Shown in pieces: positions 1 through 6,215 of a stretch of 9,453 bases of DNA. Numbering within the stretch: the stretch's first letter is position 1; each line of letters opens with the position of its first letter. A program made the position numbers and the translations under genes. The DNA is from an uncultured Butyrivibrio sp. (GTDB lineage Bacteria; Bacillota; Clostridia; Lachnospirales; Lachnospiraceae). Under the pieces are notes generated by a model. That model was not told where the DNA came from. It saw only the letters and a program-made list of their open reading frames with translations, and did no database searches. The stretch covers positions 1 to 9,453 of the forward strand of contig CAMVRW010000075.1 of assembly GCA_947169985.1 (NCBI GenBank), written 5' to 3'.

Positions 1-5
1 TGACG

Positions 6-14
6 AAAGGAGGT
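6..14 (+). promoter_or_regulatory. Strong Shine-Dalgarno of the leader ORF
   Basis: AAAGGAGGT is close to the full anti-SD complement, which is unusually strong for so short an ORF and is the main reason to call it translated. Bases 10-16 (GAGGTAA) are also complementary to 68-74 (TTACCTC) inside the ORF, so this site could be hidden by folding. Confidence 0.6.
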
Positions 15-149
15 AAACATGATGATTAAGACTAGAAAAACAATTTTACTTGATAGAAGGATTATGGTTACCTCGCCGGAGTTTGCTTATTTGGTATAAG
101 CAGGACTTTCGCTTGTGATATACGCGGCAGGATTTCCATATCCTGCCGC
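10..149 (+). promoter_or_regulatory. Candidate translation-dependent transcription attenuator
   Basis: Three mutually exclusive pairings can be read by eye. In the first, SD segment 10-16 pairs with 68-74 over 7 bp. In the second, 71-73 plus 75-78 (CCT, GCCG; C74 bulged) pairs with 125-131 (CGGCAGG), the 5' arm of the terminator. In the third, the terminator itself pairs 124-133 with 140-149. Region 2 lies inside the leader ORF, so ribosome position could decide which helix forms. A ribosome stalled early would leave 68-78 free to disarm the terminator. The base pairing is seen in the sequence; that it works as a switch is inference. No folding energies were computed. Confidence 0.4.
19..99 (+). 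CDS. 26-aa putative leader peptide upstream of ABC exporter pair
   Basis: This short ORF (ATG ATG ATT AAG ... TTG GTA TAA) has a near-consensus Shine-Dalgarno, AAAGGAGGT at 6-14. The second ATG at 22 is better spaced (7 nt) than the first (4 nt), so the peptide is 25 or 26 residues. It starts MMIKTRKTILL and is basic at the N-terminus, with K4-T5-R6-K7 and R13-R14. It has no signal peptide, Cys-rich region or double-Gly leader. It is followed by an intrinsic terminator and then two half-ABC exporters. The inferred role is a cis-acting leader peptide whose translation controls read-through, as bmrB does for bmrCD in Bacillus. It could instead be a tiny exported peptide or the end of an unrelated upstream transcription unit. 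The ORF and RBS are directly visible; the function is inference. Confidence 0.55.
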   Translation: MMIKTRKTILLDRRIMVTSPEFAYLV

Positions 150-156
150 TTTTTTT
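124..156 (+). terminator. Intrinsic terminator between leader ORF and ABC operon
   Basis: A perfect 10-bp stem, GCGGCAGGAT (124-133) with ATCCTGCCGC (140-149), has a 6-nt loop TTCCAT and is followed directly by seven T residues (150-156). It stands between the leader ORF (stop at 97-99) and the exporter start codon at 181. It either ends an upstream transcript or, more interestingly, acts as the off-state of an attenuator. There is room for only an RBS between it and the exporter gene. Confidence 0.85.
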
Positions 157-165
157 ATTGATTAA

Positions 166-177
166 AAAGGATGTGAT
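166..177 (+). promoter_or_regulatory. RBS of first exporter gene
   Basis: AAAGGATGTGAT differs from the ideal AAAGGAGGTGAT at one base and ends 3 nt before the ATG at 181. It supports that start codon and leaves no space for a promoter after the terminator. Confidence 0.6.
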
Positions 178-180
178 GTT

Positions 181-1929
181 ATGAAGAAATATATTATCAG
201 GAACTGGTGGAGGTATCTGATAGGCGGTATCTGCCTTGTGTGCAGTACAGCCATAGATATACTTGTTCCGTTTATAACTCTCTCCATGGTGGACGATGTC
301 ATCGTGGGAAGAAATATGGATATTTTTAGAAGAGACATATTGCTGTATGTGGCAGCAGGACTTGGAAGAGCCTTCTTCCAGTTTGTGAAGGAATTCCTTT
401 GCGACATGTCAGGCTGCAGAGTGGCCTCCGGTCTTAGAAAAGACATGATGAAGCATATCTTTTCTCTCCACAAGGGGTACTTTGATAAGACCAACACGGG
501 CGAACTTATGGCAAGAGTCAGAGAAGATGCAGGTGCGGTCTGGGACCTTACAGGATTTGTTGGAATGCTGATGACAGAGGCCACCATATACTTCATTGGG
601 GTAGTGGTCTGCATGCTTAAGCTCAACTGGAAGCTCAGTATCGTTCCACTTGTATTTATGCCGCCCCTTGCCTTTATTGCTCTGACTCTGGAAAAGAAAC
701 TTGGAAAAGACTACGACGATATCAGCGAAAAGAATGCTGCCCTGACCAAGGTCATTGAGGAGAACATCACAGGAGTAAGGACTGTAAAAGCTTTTTCTGC
801 TGAGAGCTTCGAGATGCAGAAGTTTGATGAAAAGAACCAGGCCTACGGTGATGCCAACAAGACCTTTGCTACAGACCTTGCGGATACGGATCCCCTTCTT
901 GGTACAATCCCCAAGATCATGCAGGTCTTTGTGGTGGCTATCGGCGGTTATGCGGCAATTAAGGGGGCCATCACTTATGGAACACTGGTGGCCTTTGTGT
1001 CCTACTCCATAAGCATAGTATGGCCTATCGAAAACCTTGGCTGGATGCTGTCCCTGATCTCTCAGGGCGTTGCAGGATACAAGAAGATATCAAAGGTTCT
1101 TGATACAAAGTCAGAGATCTGCGATCCCAAGGATACTGAGGAGGAGCCTGGTGAGGCCGTTTCTACAGACCACATCGGCGAGATCTCTTTTGACGGAGTT
1201 GACTTTGAGATGGATGGAAAGAAGATCCTGGAGGATATCTCTTTTACCATAAAAAAAGGTAATACTCTTGGAATAATGGGAGCTACAGGCGCCGGTAAGA
1301 GCACCATCGTAAATCTGATAGAGAGATTCTATGATGTCACAGCCGGTACCATAAGGATCGGGGGAAAAGACATAAGACAGATGCCCCTAAGTGACATAAG
1401 GGCTTTTTCATCTGTGGTAGCTCAGGATGTATTTCTTTTCTCTGATACCATCACTGAAAATGTGAGACTGGGCAGCAAGTCCAGCATGGATGAAAGAACT
1501 GTGAAGAGCGCCATAAAAAGTGCTCATGCAAAAGAGTTTGTTGAAAAGATCACGGATAGCTATGACGCGATCATAGGTGAGCGAGGAATAGGCCTTTCCG
1601 GCGGTCAGAAACAGAGGCTTTCTATAGCAAGGGCCCTGGCTAAAAAGGCTGACCTTCTCATACTAGACGATTCCACATCAGCTCTTGATATGGAAACTGA
1701 GGCAGCTATCCAGGATGAACTTCGTCAAAAGAAAGATATGAGCAAGATCATAATAGGTCACAGGATTTCTTCTGTTAAAGACGCTGATGAGATCATTGTT
1801 CTTCAGGACGGAAAGGTAAAAGAAAGAGGCACTCATCTTGAACTGATAAAAAAGAGAGGCCTATATTACAGTACTTATGAGGCTCAGTACGGCGACTACA
1901 AGAAGGCACTTGCTGTAGGAAATCTGTAA
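181..1929 (+). CDS. Half-ABC exporter subunit with degenerate catalytic site (BmrC/LmrC type)
   Basis: This 582-aa half-transporter has an N-terminal type IV exporter membrane domain (about residues 10-300, several hydrophobic helices) and a C-terminal ATPase domain (about 330-570). Visible ATPase motifs are Walker A GATGAGKST (367-375), Q-loop Gln415, canonical signature LSGGQ (472-476), Walker B LLILDD (492-497) and switch His527. The usual catalytic Glu after Walker B is Asp497, the mark of the non-hydrolytic side of heterodimeric exporters. The next gene carries the complementary defect, so the two very probably form one heterodimeric inner-membrane exporter, likely of drugs, lipids or peptides. 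The length matches the BmrC family (about 585 aa). The substrate cannot be read from the sequence. Transcription probably reads through the terminator 24 nt upstream. Confidence 0.93.
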   Translation: MKKYIIRNWWRYLIGGICLVCSTAIDILVPFITLSMVDDVIVGRNMDIFRRDILLYVAAGLGRAFFQFVKEFLCDMSGCRVASGLRKDMMKHIFSLHKGYFDKTNTGELMARVREDAGAVWDLTGFVGMLMTEATIYFIGVVVCMLKLNWKLSIVPLVFMPPLAFIALTLEKKLGKDYDDISEKNAALTKVIEENITGVRTVKAFSAESFEMQKFDEKNQAYGDANKTFATDLADTDPLLGTIPKIMQVFVVAIGGYAAIKGAITYGTLVAFVSYSISIVWPIENLGWMLSLISQGVAGYKKISKVLDTKSEICDPKDTEEEPGEAVSTDHIGEISFDGVDFEMDGKKILEDISFTIKKGNTLGIMGATGAGKSTIVNLIERFYDVTAGTIRIGGKDIRQMPLSDIRAFSSVVAQDVFLFSDTITENVRLGSKSSMDERTVKSAIKSAHAKEFVEKITDSYDAIIGERGIGLSGGQKQRLSIARALAKKADLLILDDSTSALDMETEAAIQDELRQKKDMSKIIIGHRISSVKDADEIIVLQDGKVKERGTHLELIKKRGLYYSTYEAQYGDYKKALAVGNL

Positions 1930-1978
1930 AAAGACATAATGACCATGACATAATTTAAAAGTAAGGAGGTGCTAAAAA

Positions 1979-3769
1979 ATGGCTATAAACAGCACCAGAG
2001 AAGATGAAGATTTAAAGGAGACCCTGAAACTGGATGTCCTCAGAAGGCTCCTTCTAAATCTTTTGGAATACAAAGGGAAGATAGTTGTTGTTACATTGCT
2101 GATCTTTTTGACGGTTGCAATAACTACTGTTTATCCCCTTCTGATTGAAAAAATAATAGACGACGAGATAATTGCAGGAAATGTGGAAGGACTGCTGGTG
2201 ATGTCAGGGATAATGATAGCCCTTGCGCTTGTCAGCTACGCAGCTACCAGGATCTGGAGACGGATGATGGCTGACATCTCCAATGATCTGATACTGAACA
2301 TCAGAAGAAAGCTCTATGTTCATATTCAGAAGCTTGGAGTGGATTTCTTTGATCAGAGACCCTCAGGAAAGATCCTGGCAAGGGTTACGGGAGATGTAAA
2401 TGCACTTAAGGATGTGCTTTCAAGCACTGTTACAACCCTCGCTCCCGACGTTGTGACTGTAATTGTGATAGTGATAATAATGATAGTAAAAAGTCCATTA
2501 CTTTCACTATCTGCTGCGGTAGCTGTTCCCATTATTTTATGTGGATTATACTTTTGTGAGATCCTTGCTCATAAGAGATGGCAGAAGTGGAAAAAGAAAG
2601 ATTCTAACATGGCTGCTGCTATCCATGAGGGAATTGAGGGAACAATTGTTATTCAGAGCTTTAATGCTCAGGAGGAAGCATCCAGGGACTTTAATGAAAT
2701 AGTAGATGAGGATATAGATGCCTTCAGATCTGCGGTGGTGATCACTGATCTATACAGCCCTACAATTGAGATTGCCGGTGGACTTGGAACGGCTACATTG
2801 TATTATCTTGCAGTAACAAAGCTGGGGGTAAGGGCCGAGTCCATTGGTACTTTGTCAGCATTTGTTCTGTATCTTGGAATGTTTTTCAGTCCCATAAGGA
2901 ATCTGGCAAACTACTACAATAAGCTCATAACCAACCTTTCTTCAGCTGAGAGAGTATATGAGATCATGGATATGGATCCTCTTGTTAAGGATGGAAGCGA
3001 AGCTGTTGATATTCCTGATATTAAGGGAGACGTGGAATTCAGGGACGTTACCTTTGCATATCCTGACGAACCTGATGTGGACATACTAAAGGATGTGAGC
3101 TTTAAAGCGCAGAGGGGTAAGACCATTGCTCTTGTTGGACCTACAGGGGCAGGAAAGACAACAATTGTAAGCCTGCTTTCCAGATTCTATAATGTGAAGT
3201 CTGGAACAATACTCATAGATGGTTATGACATTAGTAAGGTTACTATCCAGTCCCTTCGAAGTCAGCTTGGAATAATGACCCAGGACAACTATCTCTTTTC
3301 AGGGACCATAAGGGATAACCTGAAATACGGAAGACCTGATGCTACTGACGAAGAGATGCTCACAGCCTCCAAGGCAGTACACGCCCATGACTTCATTGTA
3401 AACTTAAAGGATGGGTATGACACCGTGATAACCGAAAGGGGCGGTGGACTTTCAAATGGACAGAGGCAGCTTATTGCCTTTGCGAGAACCCTTTTGACTG
3501 ACCCAAGGATACTGATCCTGGACGAGGCAACTTCCAACATTGACACAGGAACCGAGATACTGGTTCAGAAGGGTATTGAGGAGCTTTTGAAAAAGAGAAC
3601 TTCCTTCATCGTTGCCCACAGACTCTCAACCATCAGAAATGCAGACTGTATCTTCGTCATAGATGATGGTGGAATCATTGAGAGTGGAGACCACGACAGT
3701 CTCATTGCAAAGAGGGGAGCGTACTATGATCTGTACTCCTCGATGCTTCTGGATTCCTGGGAAGAGTAA
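1979..3769 (+). CDS. Half-ABC exporter subunit, catalytic partner (BmrD/LmrD type)
   Basis: This 596-aa partner of the preceding gene lies 49 nt downstream and has its own strong RBS (AAGGAGGT, 1963-1970, 8 nt from the ATG). The membrane domain spans about residues 25-330 and the ATPase domain about 350-590. Motifs are Walker A GPTGAGKTT (387-395), Q-loop Gln435, signature LSNGQ (491-495, N in place of G), Walker B ILILDEATS with catalytic Glu516, and His547. The signature defect here faces the Walker site carrying Asp497 of the other subunit, so both lesions fall in the same composite ATP site. That is exactly the layout of heterodimeric exporters such as BmrCD, LmrCD and TM287/288. A multidrug or lipid-linked export role is inferred from the family. 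The operon ends at a terminator 15 nt downstream. Confidence 0.93.
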   Translation: MAINSTREDEDLKETLKLDVLRRLLLNLLEYKGKIVVVTLLIFLTVAITTVYPLLIEKIIDDEIIAGNVEGLLVMSGIMIALALVSYAATRIWRRMMADISNDLILNIRRKLYVHIQKLGVDFFDQRPSGKILARVTGDVNALKDVLSSTVTTLAPDVVTVIVIVIIMIVKSPLLSLSAAVAVPIILCGLYFCEILAHKRWQKWKKKDSNMAAAIHEGIEGTIVIQSFNAQEEASRDFNEIVDEDIDAFRSAVVITDLYSPTIEIAGGLGTATLYYLAVTKLGVRAESIGTLSAFVLYLGMFFSPIRNLANYYNKLITNLSSAERVYEIMDMDPLVKDGSEAVDIPDIKGDVEFRDVTFAYPDEPDVDILKDVSFKAQRGKTIALVGPTGAGKTTIVSLLSRFYNVKSGTILIDGYDISKVTIQSLRSQLGIMTQDNYLFSGTIRDNLKYGRPDATDEEMLTASKAVHAHDFIVNLKDGYDTVITERGGGLSNGQRQLIAFARTLLTDPRILILDEATSNIDTGTEILVQKGIEELLKKRTSFIVAHRLSTIRNADCIFVIDDGGIIESGDHDSLIAKRGAYYDLYSSMLLDSWEE

Positions 3770-3783
3770 TCTGAAAACTAAAA

Positions 3784-3830
3784 AATCGAGAGCGGCTTTT
3801 CTTTCGAAAGGCTGCCCTCGATTATTTTTT
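3784..3830. terminator. Bidirectional intrinsic terminator between convergent operons
   Basis: A long hairpin pairs AATCGAG (3784-3790) with CTCGATT (3817-3823). After one A/C mismatch it continues as a 10-bp inner stem with two G-T pairs, closing on a TTTC tetraloop (3802-3805). Six T residues follow on the plus strand (3825-3830), and six A residues precede the stem (3780-3785), giving a T-run on the minus strand. It therefore ends both the ABC operon and the convergent lipid operon, whose last stop codon (3829-3831) touches it. Confidence 0.9.
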
Positions 3831-4680
3831 ATACCTCTGTGGAAAGAGGTTTTTCCATCAGCTCAGGATTTTCAACCAGCTTTTTTATCATCTTAAGAGA
3901 CCGTGCATAATAGAAACCATCAGAAATTCTCTCATCGATAGTGAAGGCCAGGTCCAATTCTCTTTTCATGGTGACGTTACCTGCCTGGTCAAAGTGCGGA
4001 GTGTTCTTCTTGGTTCCGACAATGATGAATACTGAGTTTGTACCCCAGTTCATAAGGTGATGGTAACCAATGTCCATTCCGATGGATCCAAGGTTTGTGA
4101 GAACTACCGAGCACTGGTAAGGGTCTGTTGCTATCACTGACTTTGGCATCCAGCCATGTCTGTCAAGAAATCTGGCAATGGCACCAATAAGGTGCTTTCC
4201 GGGAATCTTCATGATAAAGTTCATGGCCTCTGTAGATTCATCATCCTGTGTCTTACAAAGAGCTATCTGATCCCTTACCTTGCGGCTGATACTCTCCAGG
4301 GTGTCAGATTCCTCGCTTGTGATCCTTGCAAGGGTCTCATCCCCGTCATCCCTGAATTCTTTCTTGACGGTAAATGCAGCTGTGACATCATTTCTCTGGT
4401 ATAGAGTCTGGTTTGCAATAAACCTGTTCATCTGTGGGCGAAGCCTTAAAGTCTTAAGGGCAGCACAGATAACAACATCAAAGATAGCAATCTTTTTATC
4501 CGGATGTGCTTTATTGTATTCCTTTATATATTCCTCAGTGTGGGAGATATCTATGGCAAGCTTCATGTATGCTTCATTATCACATCTGTTTGGATACATG
4601 AGTGGCATGACATAGTGCATTGCGTCTATATCTCTGATCAGTTTTCCGTCTGACCGATCTCCCCATCTTCTGTTTCCCAT
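3829..4680 (-). CDS. Stand-alone E2/CAT-fold acyltransferase-like protein
   Basis: This 283-aa protein resembles the catalytic domain of 2-oxoacid dehydrogenase E2 and chloramphenicol acetyltransferase, with RPQMNRF (81-87), TNLGSIG (195-201) and a C-terminal DERISDGFYYA block (249-259). It has no lipoyl or E1/E3-binding domain, and no other dehydrogenase-complex gene is nearby, so it is not a pyruvate dehydrogenase subunit. The HxxxDG active-site motif reads ExxxDG: Glu250 sits where the catalytic His belongs, while Asp254-Gly255 are kept. From memory, similar clostridial proteins labelled as E2 share this change. The start at 4680 has a good RBS (GGGAGGA on the minus strand, about 4688-4694) and the gene overlaps the upstream PAP2 gene by 43 nt. 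Its neighbours suggest a role in lipid or envelope acylation. Family confidence is high, function low. Confidence 0.8.
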   Translation of the reverse strand: MGNRRWGDRSDGKLIRDIDAMHYVMPLMYPNRCDNEAYMKLAIDISHTEEYIKEYNKAHPDKKIAIFDVVICAALKTLRLRPQMNRFIANQTLYQRNDVTAAFTVKKEFRDDGDETLARITSEESDTLESISRKVRDQIALCKTQDDESTEAMNFIMKIPGKHLIGAIARFLDRHGWMPKSVIATDPYQCSVVLTNLGSIGMDIGYHHLMNWGTNSVFIIVGTKKNTPHFDQAGNVTMKRELDLAFTIDERISDGFYYARSLKMIKKLVENPELMEKPLSTEV

Positions 4681-5333
4681 TTAAAAATCCTCCCGTAAAG
4701 CAGCACTTCAAGAAAAGCATATAACACACAAGCAGCCATTACATCGACAAAGGAGTGCTGCTTAACAAAGCATACTGAAATGCATATCATAAAGCCCCAG
4801 ACAGACATAAATACTTTCTTCCATACCTTTACATCTTTCATAAGAAAAAGGGCAGAAAGTATAGCCAGCGTATATCCAACATGAAGTGAGGGGCACACGC
4901 CTGTTGGTGTATCTATTTTATAGAGTATTCCCATCATCCAGGTGCAGAAGTTTTCGTGTTCAAAATACTCCGGACGCATATTCTGGACTGATGGCCATAC
5001 AATATATGTGATCATTGCTATTATCTGCATTCCAATGATGAGCTTTTGTGCTTTTTCAAAGGCCTTTATATCATAAAGAGCAAAATACAAAAGGGAGCCC
5101 ACCATAAACAGGTACCAGGAGACATAGAAAATGGCGAAATACTCATTGAAGGGTATCAGGTCATCGACTACGCTGTGTACCACGTGGCATTTGCTCTCGG
5201 GGATGAACCTTTCTGTAACTACGTACATGATCAGGTACCCAACCCATCCAAGGAGCAGCAATAAATGCTTATATTCTTTGCTTGTAATATTTGAAAGTCT
5301 CAGCTTTCTGTAATCAACAACAGGTTTCTTCAT
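4638..5333 (-). CDS. PAP2-family membrane phosphatase (Aur1/PAP2_3-like)
   Basis: This is a 231-aa integral membrane protein with about six hydrophobic segments (roughly 23-39, 65-87, 97-114, 153-166, 173-190, 194-213). PAP2 motifs are visible: Arg120-Pro121 (remnant of KxxxxxxRP), CPSLH (147-151, as in PSGH) and KQHSFVD with His193 and Asp197 (the HxxxD end of motif 3). The CPSLH form is typical of the Aur1/inositol-phosphotransferase branch. It probably hydrolyses or transfers a lipid phosphate such as phosphatidate or a prenyl pyrophosphate. The frame stays open back to 5495, but that stretch lies over the PlsC-like gene. The ATG at 5333 falls just after the PlsC stop (5338-5340), consistent with coupling; ATG 5354 is the alternative. 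Neither has a strong RBS. Confidence 0.8.
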   Translation of the reverse strand: MKKPVVDYRKLRLSNITSKEYKHLLLLLGWVGYLIMYVVTERFIPESKCHVVHSVVDDLIPFNEYFAIFYVSWYLFMVGSLLYFALYDIKAFEKAQKLIIGMQIIAMITYIVWPSVQNMRPEYFEHENFCTWMMGILYKIDTPTGVCPSLHVGYTLAILSALFLMKDVKVWKKVFMSVWGFMICISVCFVKQHSFVDVMAACVLYAFLEVLLYGRIFKWETEDGEIGQTEN

Positions 5334-5337
5334 TTCT

Positions 5338-6099
5338 TTAATTCTTTCTTTCATTATATGGATAGTGTTTTCTTGACACATTTGGATATGGAACCACTCT
5401 GTGTCTGGGCAGACTGTAGGCAATCTCTGAGATGGAATCCTGAAGATAGGAGCAGATCCGCTCACTCTCTTCATCAATCTTTGCCGTGGGGTCATACATT
5501 ATGGGCTTTCCAAAAACCAGCTTTCCAAGCTTTGGACACACGTACATCGGCACAAAAGGTATAGCTTCTCCAGTCTGCCTGTAGTAATACTTGGCAACAT
5601 GGACAAATCCGTGCTGGAACTTGTGGACGATGTTGTTATGCTCGGTGTAATCCTCCGGGAAGATCACAATGTCTACGTTTTCTTTCAGCTTTTCCGTGGA
5701 GAGCTGAAAGGTCTTCATAAGGCGCTTATCCCTATAGACCGGTGTAGTCTCTGCATTTGTTAGGGCAATAGACGCAACTGTTGGAAGAAGCCTTGAAAGC
5801 AGCCATAAAAGTGGCCTTAAGGGAAGTGGCTTTTTTGACCAGAAGTCCTTGTAGGCGTAATCAGCCACCTTTTCCTTCTCCATCATCTCCGAAATGCACC
5901 AGGTACTGTGAGCTCTTGGATAGTAAACTTCAGCTGCTACAGGTCCGTAGGCCTGGGAATGATTTCCAACAATTATTGCCGGTCCCTGGGGGAGATTCTC
6001 AGCTCCTTCCACTTTAAACTCAGGCATTAATATGGTTGCAGCCTTTCTGAATATGCGATAAACCGGGTGCTTCAAAACTAACCTCCAAATCAAACTCAT
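5338..6099 (-). CDS. PlsC-like (lysophospholipid) acyltransferase family protein
   Basis: This 253-aa protein of the glycerolipid acyltransferase fold has four recognisable blocks: VGNHSQAYGP (44-53, motif I), TPVYRDKR (119-126, motif II), VIFPEDYTEH (145-154, motif III, usually FPEGTRS) and IPFVPMYV (180-187, motif IV). The expected HxxxxD of motif I reads H47-SQAY-G52, so the catalytic-dyad Asp is missing; the Gly of FPEG is Asp150. It may use another acid or a different acyl donor or acceptor. A membrane-associated role, acylating a lysophosphatidate-like acceptor, is inferred from the family. It is first in an operon with a PAP2 phosphatase and an E2-like acyltransferase. The start at 6099 has only a weak RBS (GGGTAAG, close to the ATG), and no better in-frame start is evident. 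Confidence 0.78.
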   Translation of the reverse strand: MSLIWRLVLKHPVYRIFRKAATILMPEFKVEGAENLPQGPAIIVGNHSQAYGPVAAEVYYPRAHSTWCISEMMEKEKVADYAYKDFWSKKPLPLRPLLWLLSRLLPTVASIALTNAETTPVYRDKRLMKTFQLSTEKLKENVDIVIFPEDYTEHNNIVHKFQHGFVHVAKYYYRQTGEAIPFVPMYVCPKLGKLVFGKPIMYDPTAKIDEESERICSYLQDSISEIAYSLPRHRVVPYPNVSRKHYPYNERKN

Positions 6100-6102
6100 T
6101 CT

Positions 6103-6168
6103 TACCCAAGGGTATAGTATACTATAAAATTTATACTTTTTTAATCCTTTAATTTATCCTTGGCCAAG
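6103..6168. repeat. Three short inverted repeats upstream of the PlsC-like gene
   Basis: In the 116-nt gap between the regulator and the lipid operon are TACCC-AA-GGGTA (6103-6114), the perfect 14-bp palindrome TATAGTATACTATA (6113-6126) and the perfect palindrome CTTGGCCAAG (6159-6168). They flank and overlap the candidate promoter, so they could be operators. The middle one may be an accident of an AT-rich -10 region. No clear intrinsic terminator for the regulator gene is seen here. Confidence 0.4.
6116..6144 (-). promoter_or_regulatory. Candidate sigma-A promoter of the lipid operon
   Basis: On the minus strand TTAAAA (6139-6144) is followed, 17 nt later, by TATACT (6116-6121), a 4/6 and 5/6 match to the -35 and -10 consensus. 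Start of transcription would fall near 6107-6110, leaving a very short leader before the ATG at 6099. The -10 box is embedded in a palindrome (6113-6126). Confidence 0.5.
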
Positions 6169-6215
6169 ATAAGTGTGTTATGCTCGATATATAGCGTAAA
6201 AATTATGGAGAATAA

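Noticed and set aside
19..99. RiPP or bacteriocin precursor exported by the adjacent ABC pair
   Set aside because: There is no double-Gly leader, no core rich in Cys/Ser/Thr, no peptidase domain on the exporters and no modification enzyme. The terminator and pairing segments favour a leader-peptide role, though a peptide product is not excluded.
162..626. Open frame of 154 codons on the minus strand inside the first exporter gene
   Set aside because: It lies wholly over a clear ABC transporter, has no recognisable domain and no good RBS, and is a shadow of the real frame.
3829..4680. Chloramphenicol acetyltransferase (resistance gene) or pyruvate dehydrogenase E2
   Set aside because: The fold is shared, but the catalytic His is Glu, there is no lipoyl domain and no E1/E3 gene nearby; neither specific label is supported.
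5334..5495. Longer N-terminus for the PAP2 protein
   Set aside because: The extra residues lie over the PlsC-like gene, are not hydrophobic or family-like, and the start has no supporting RBS. ATG 5333 (or 5354) fits the operon better.
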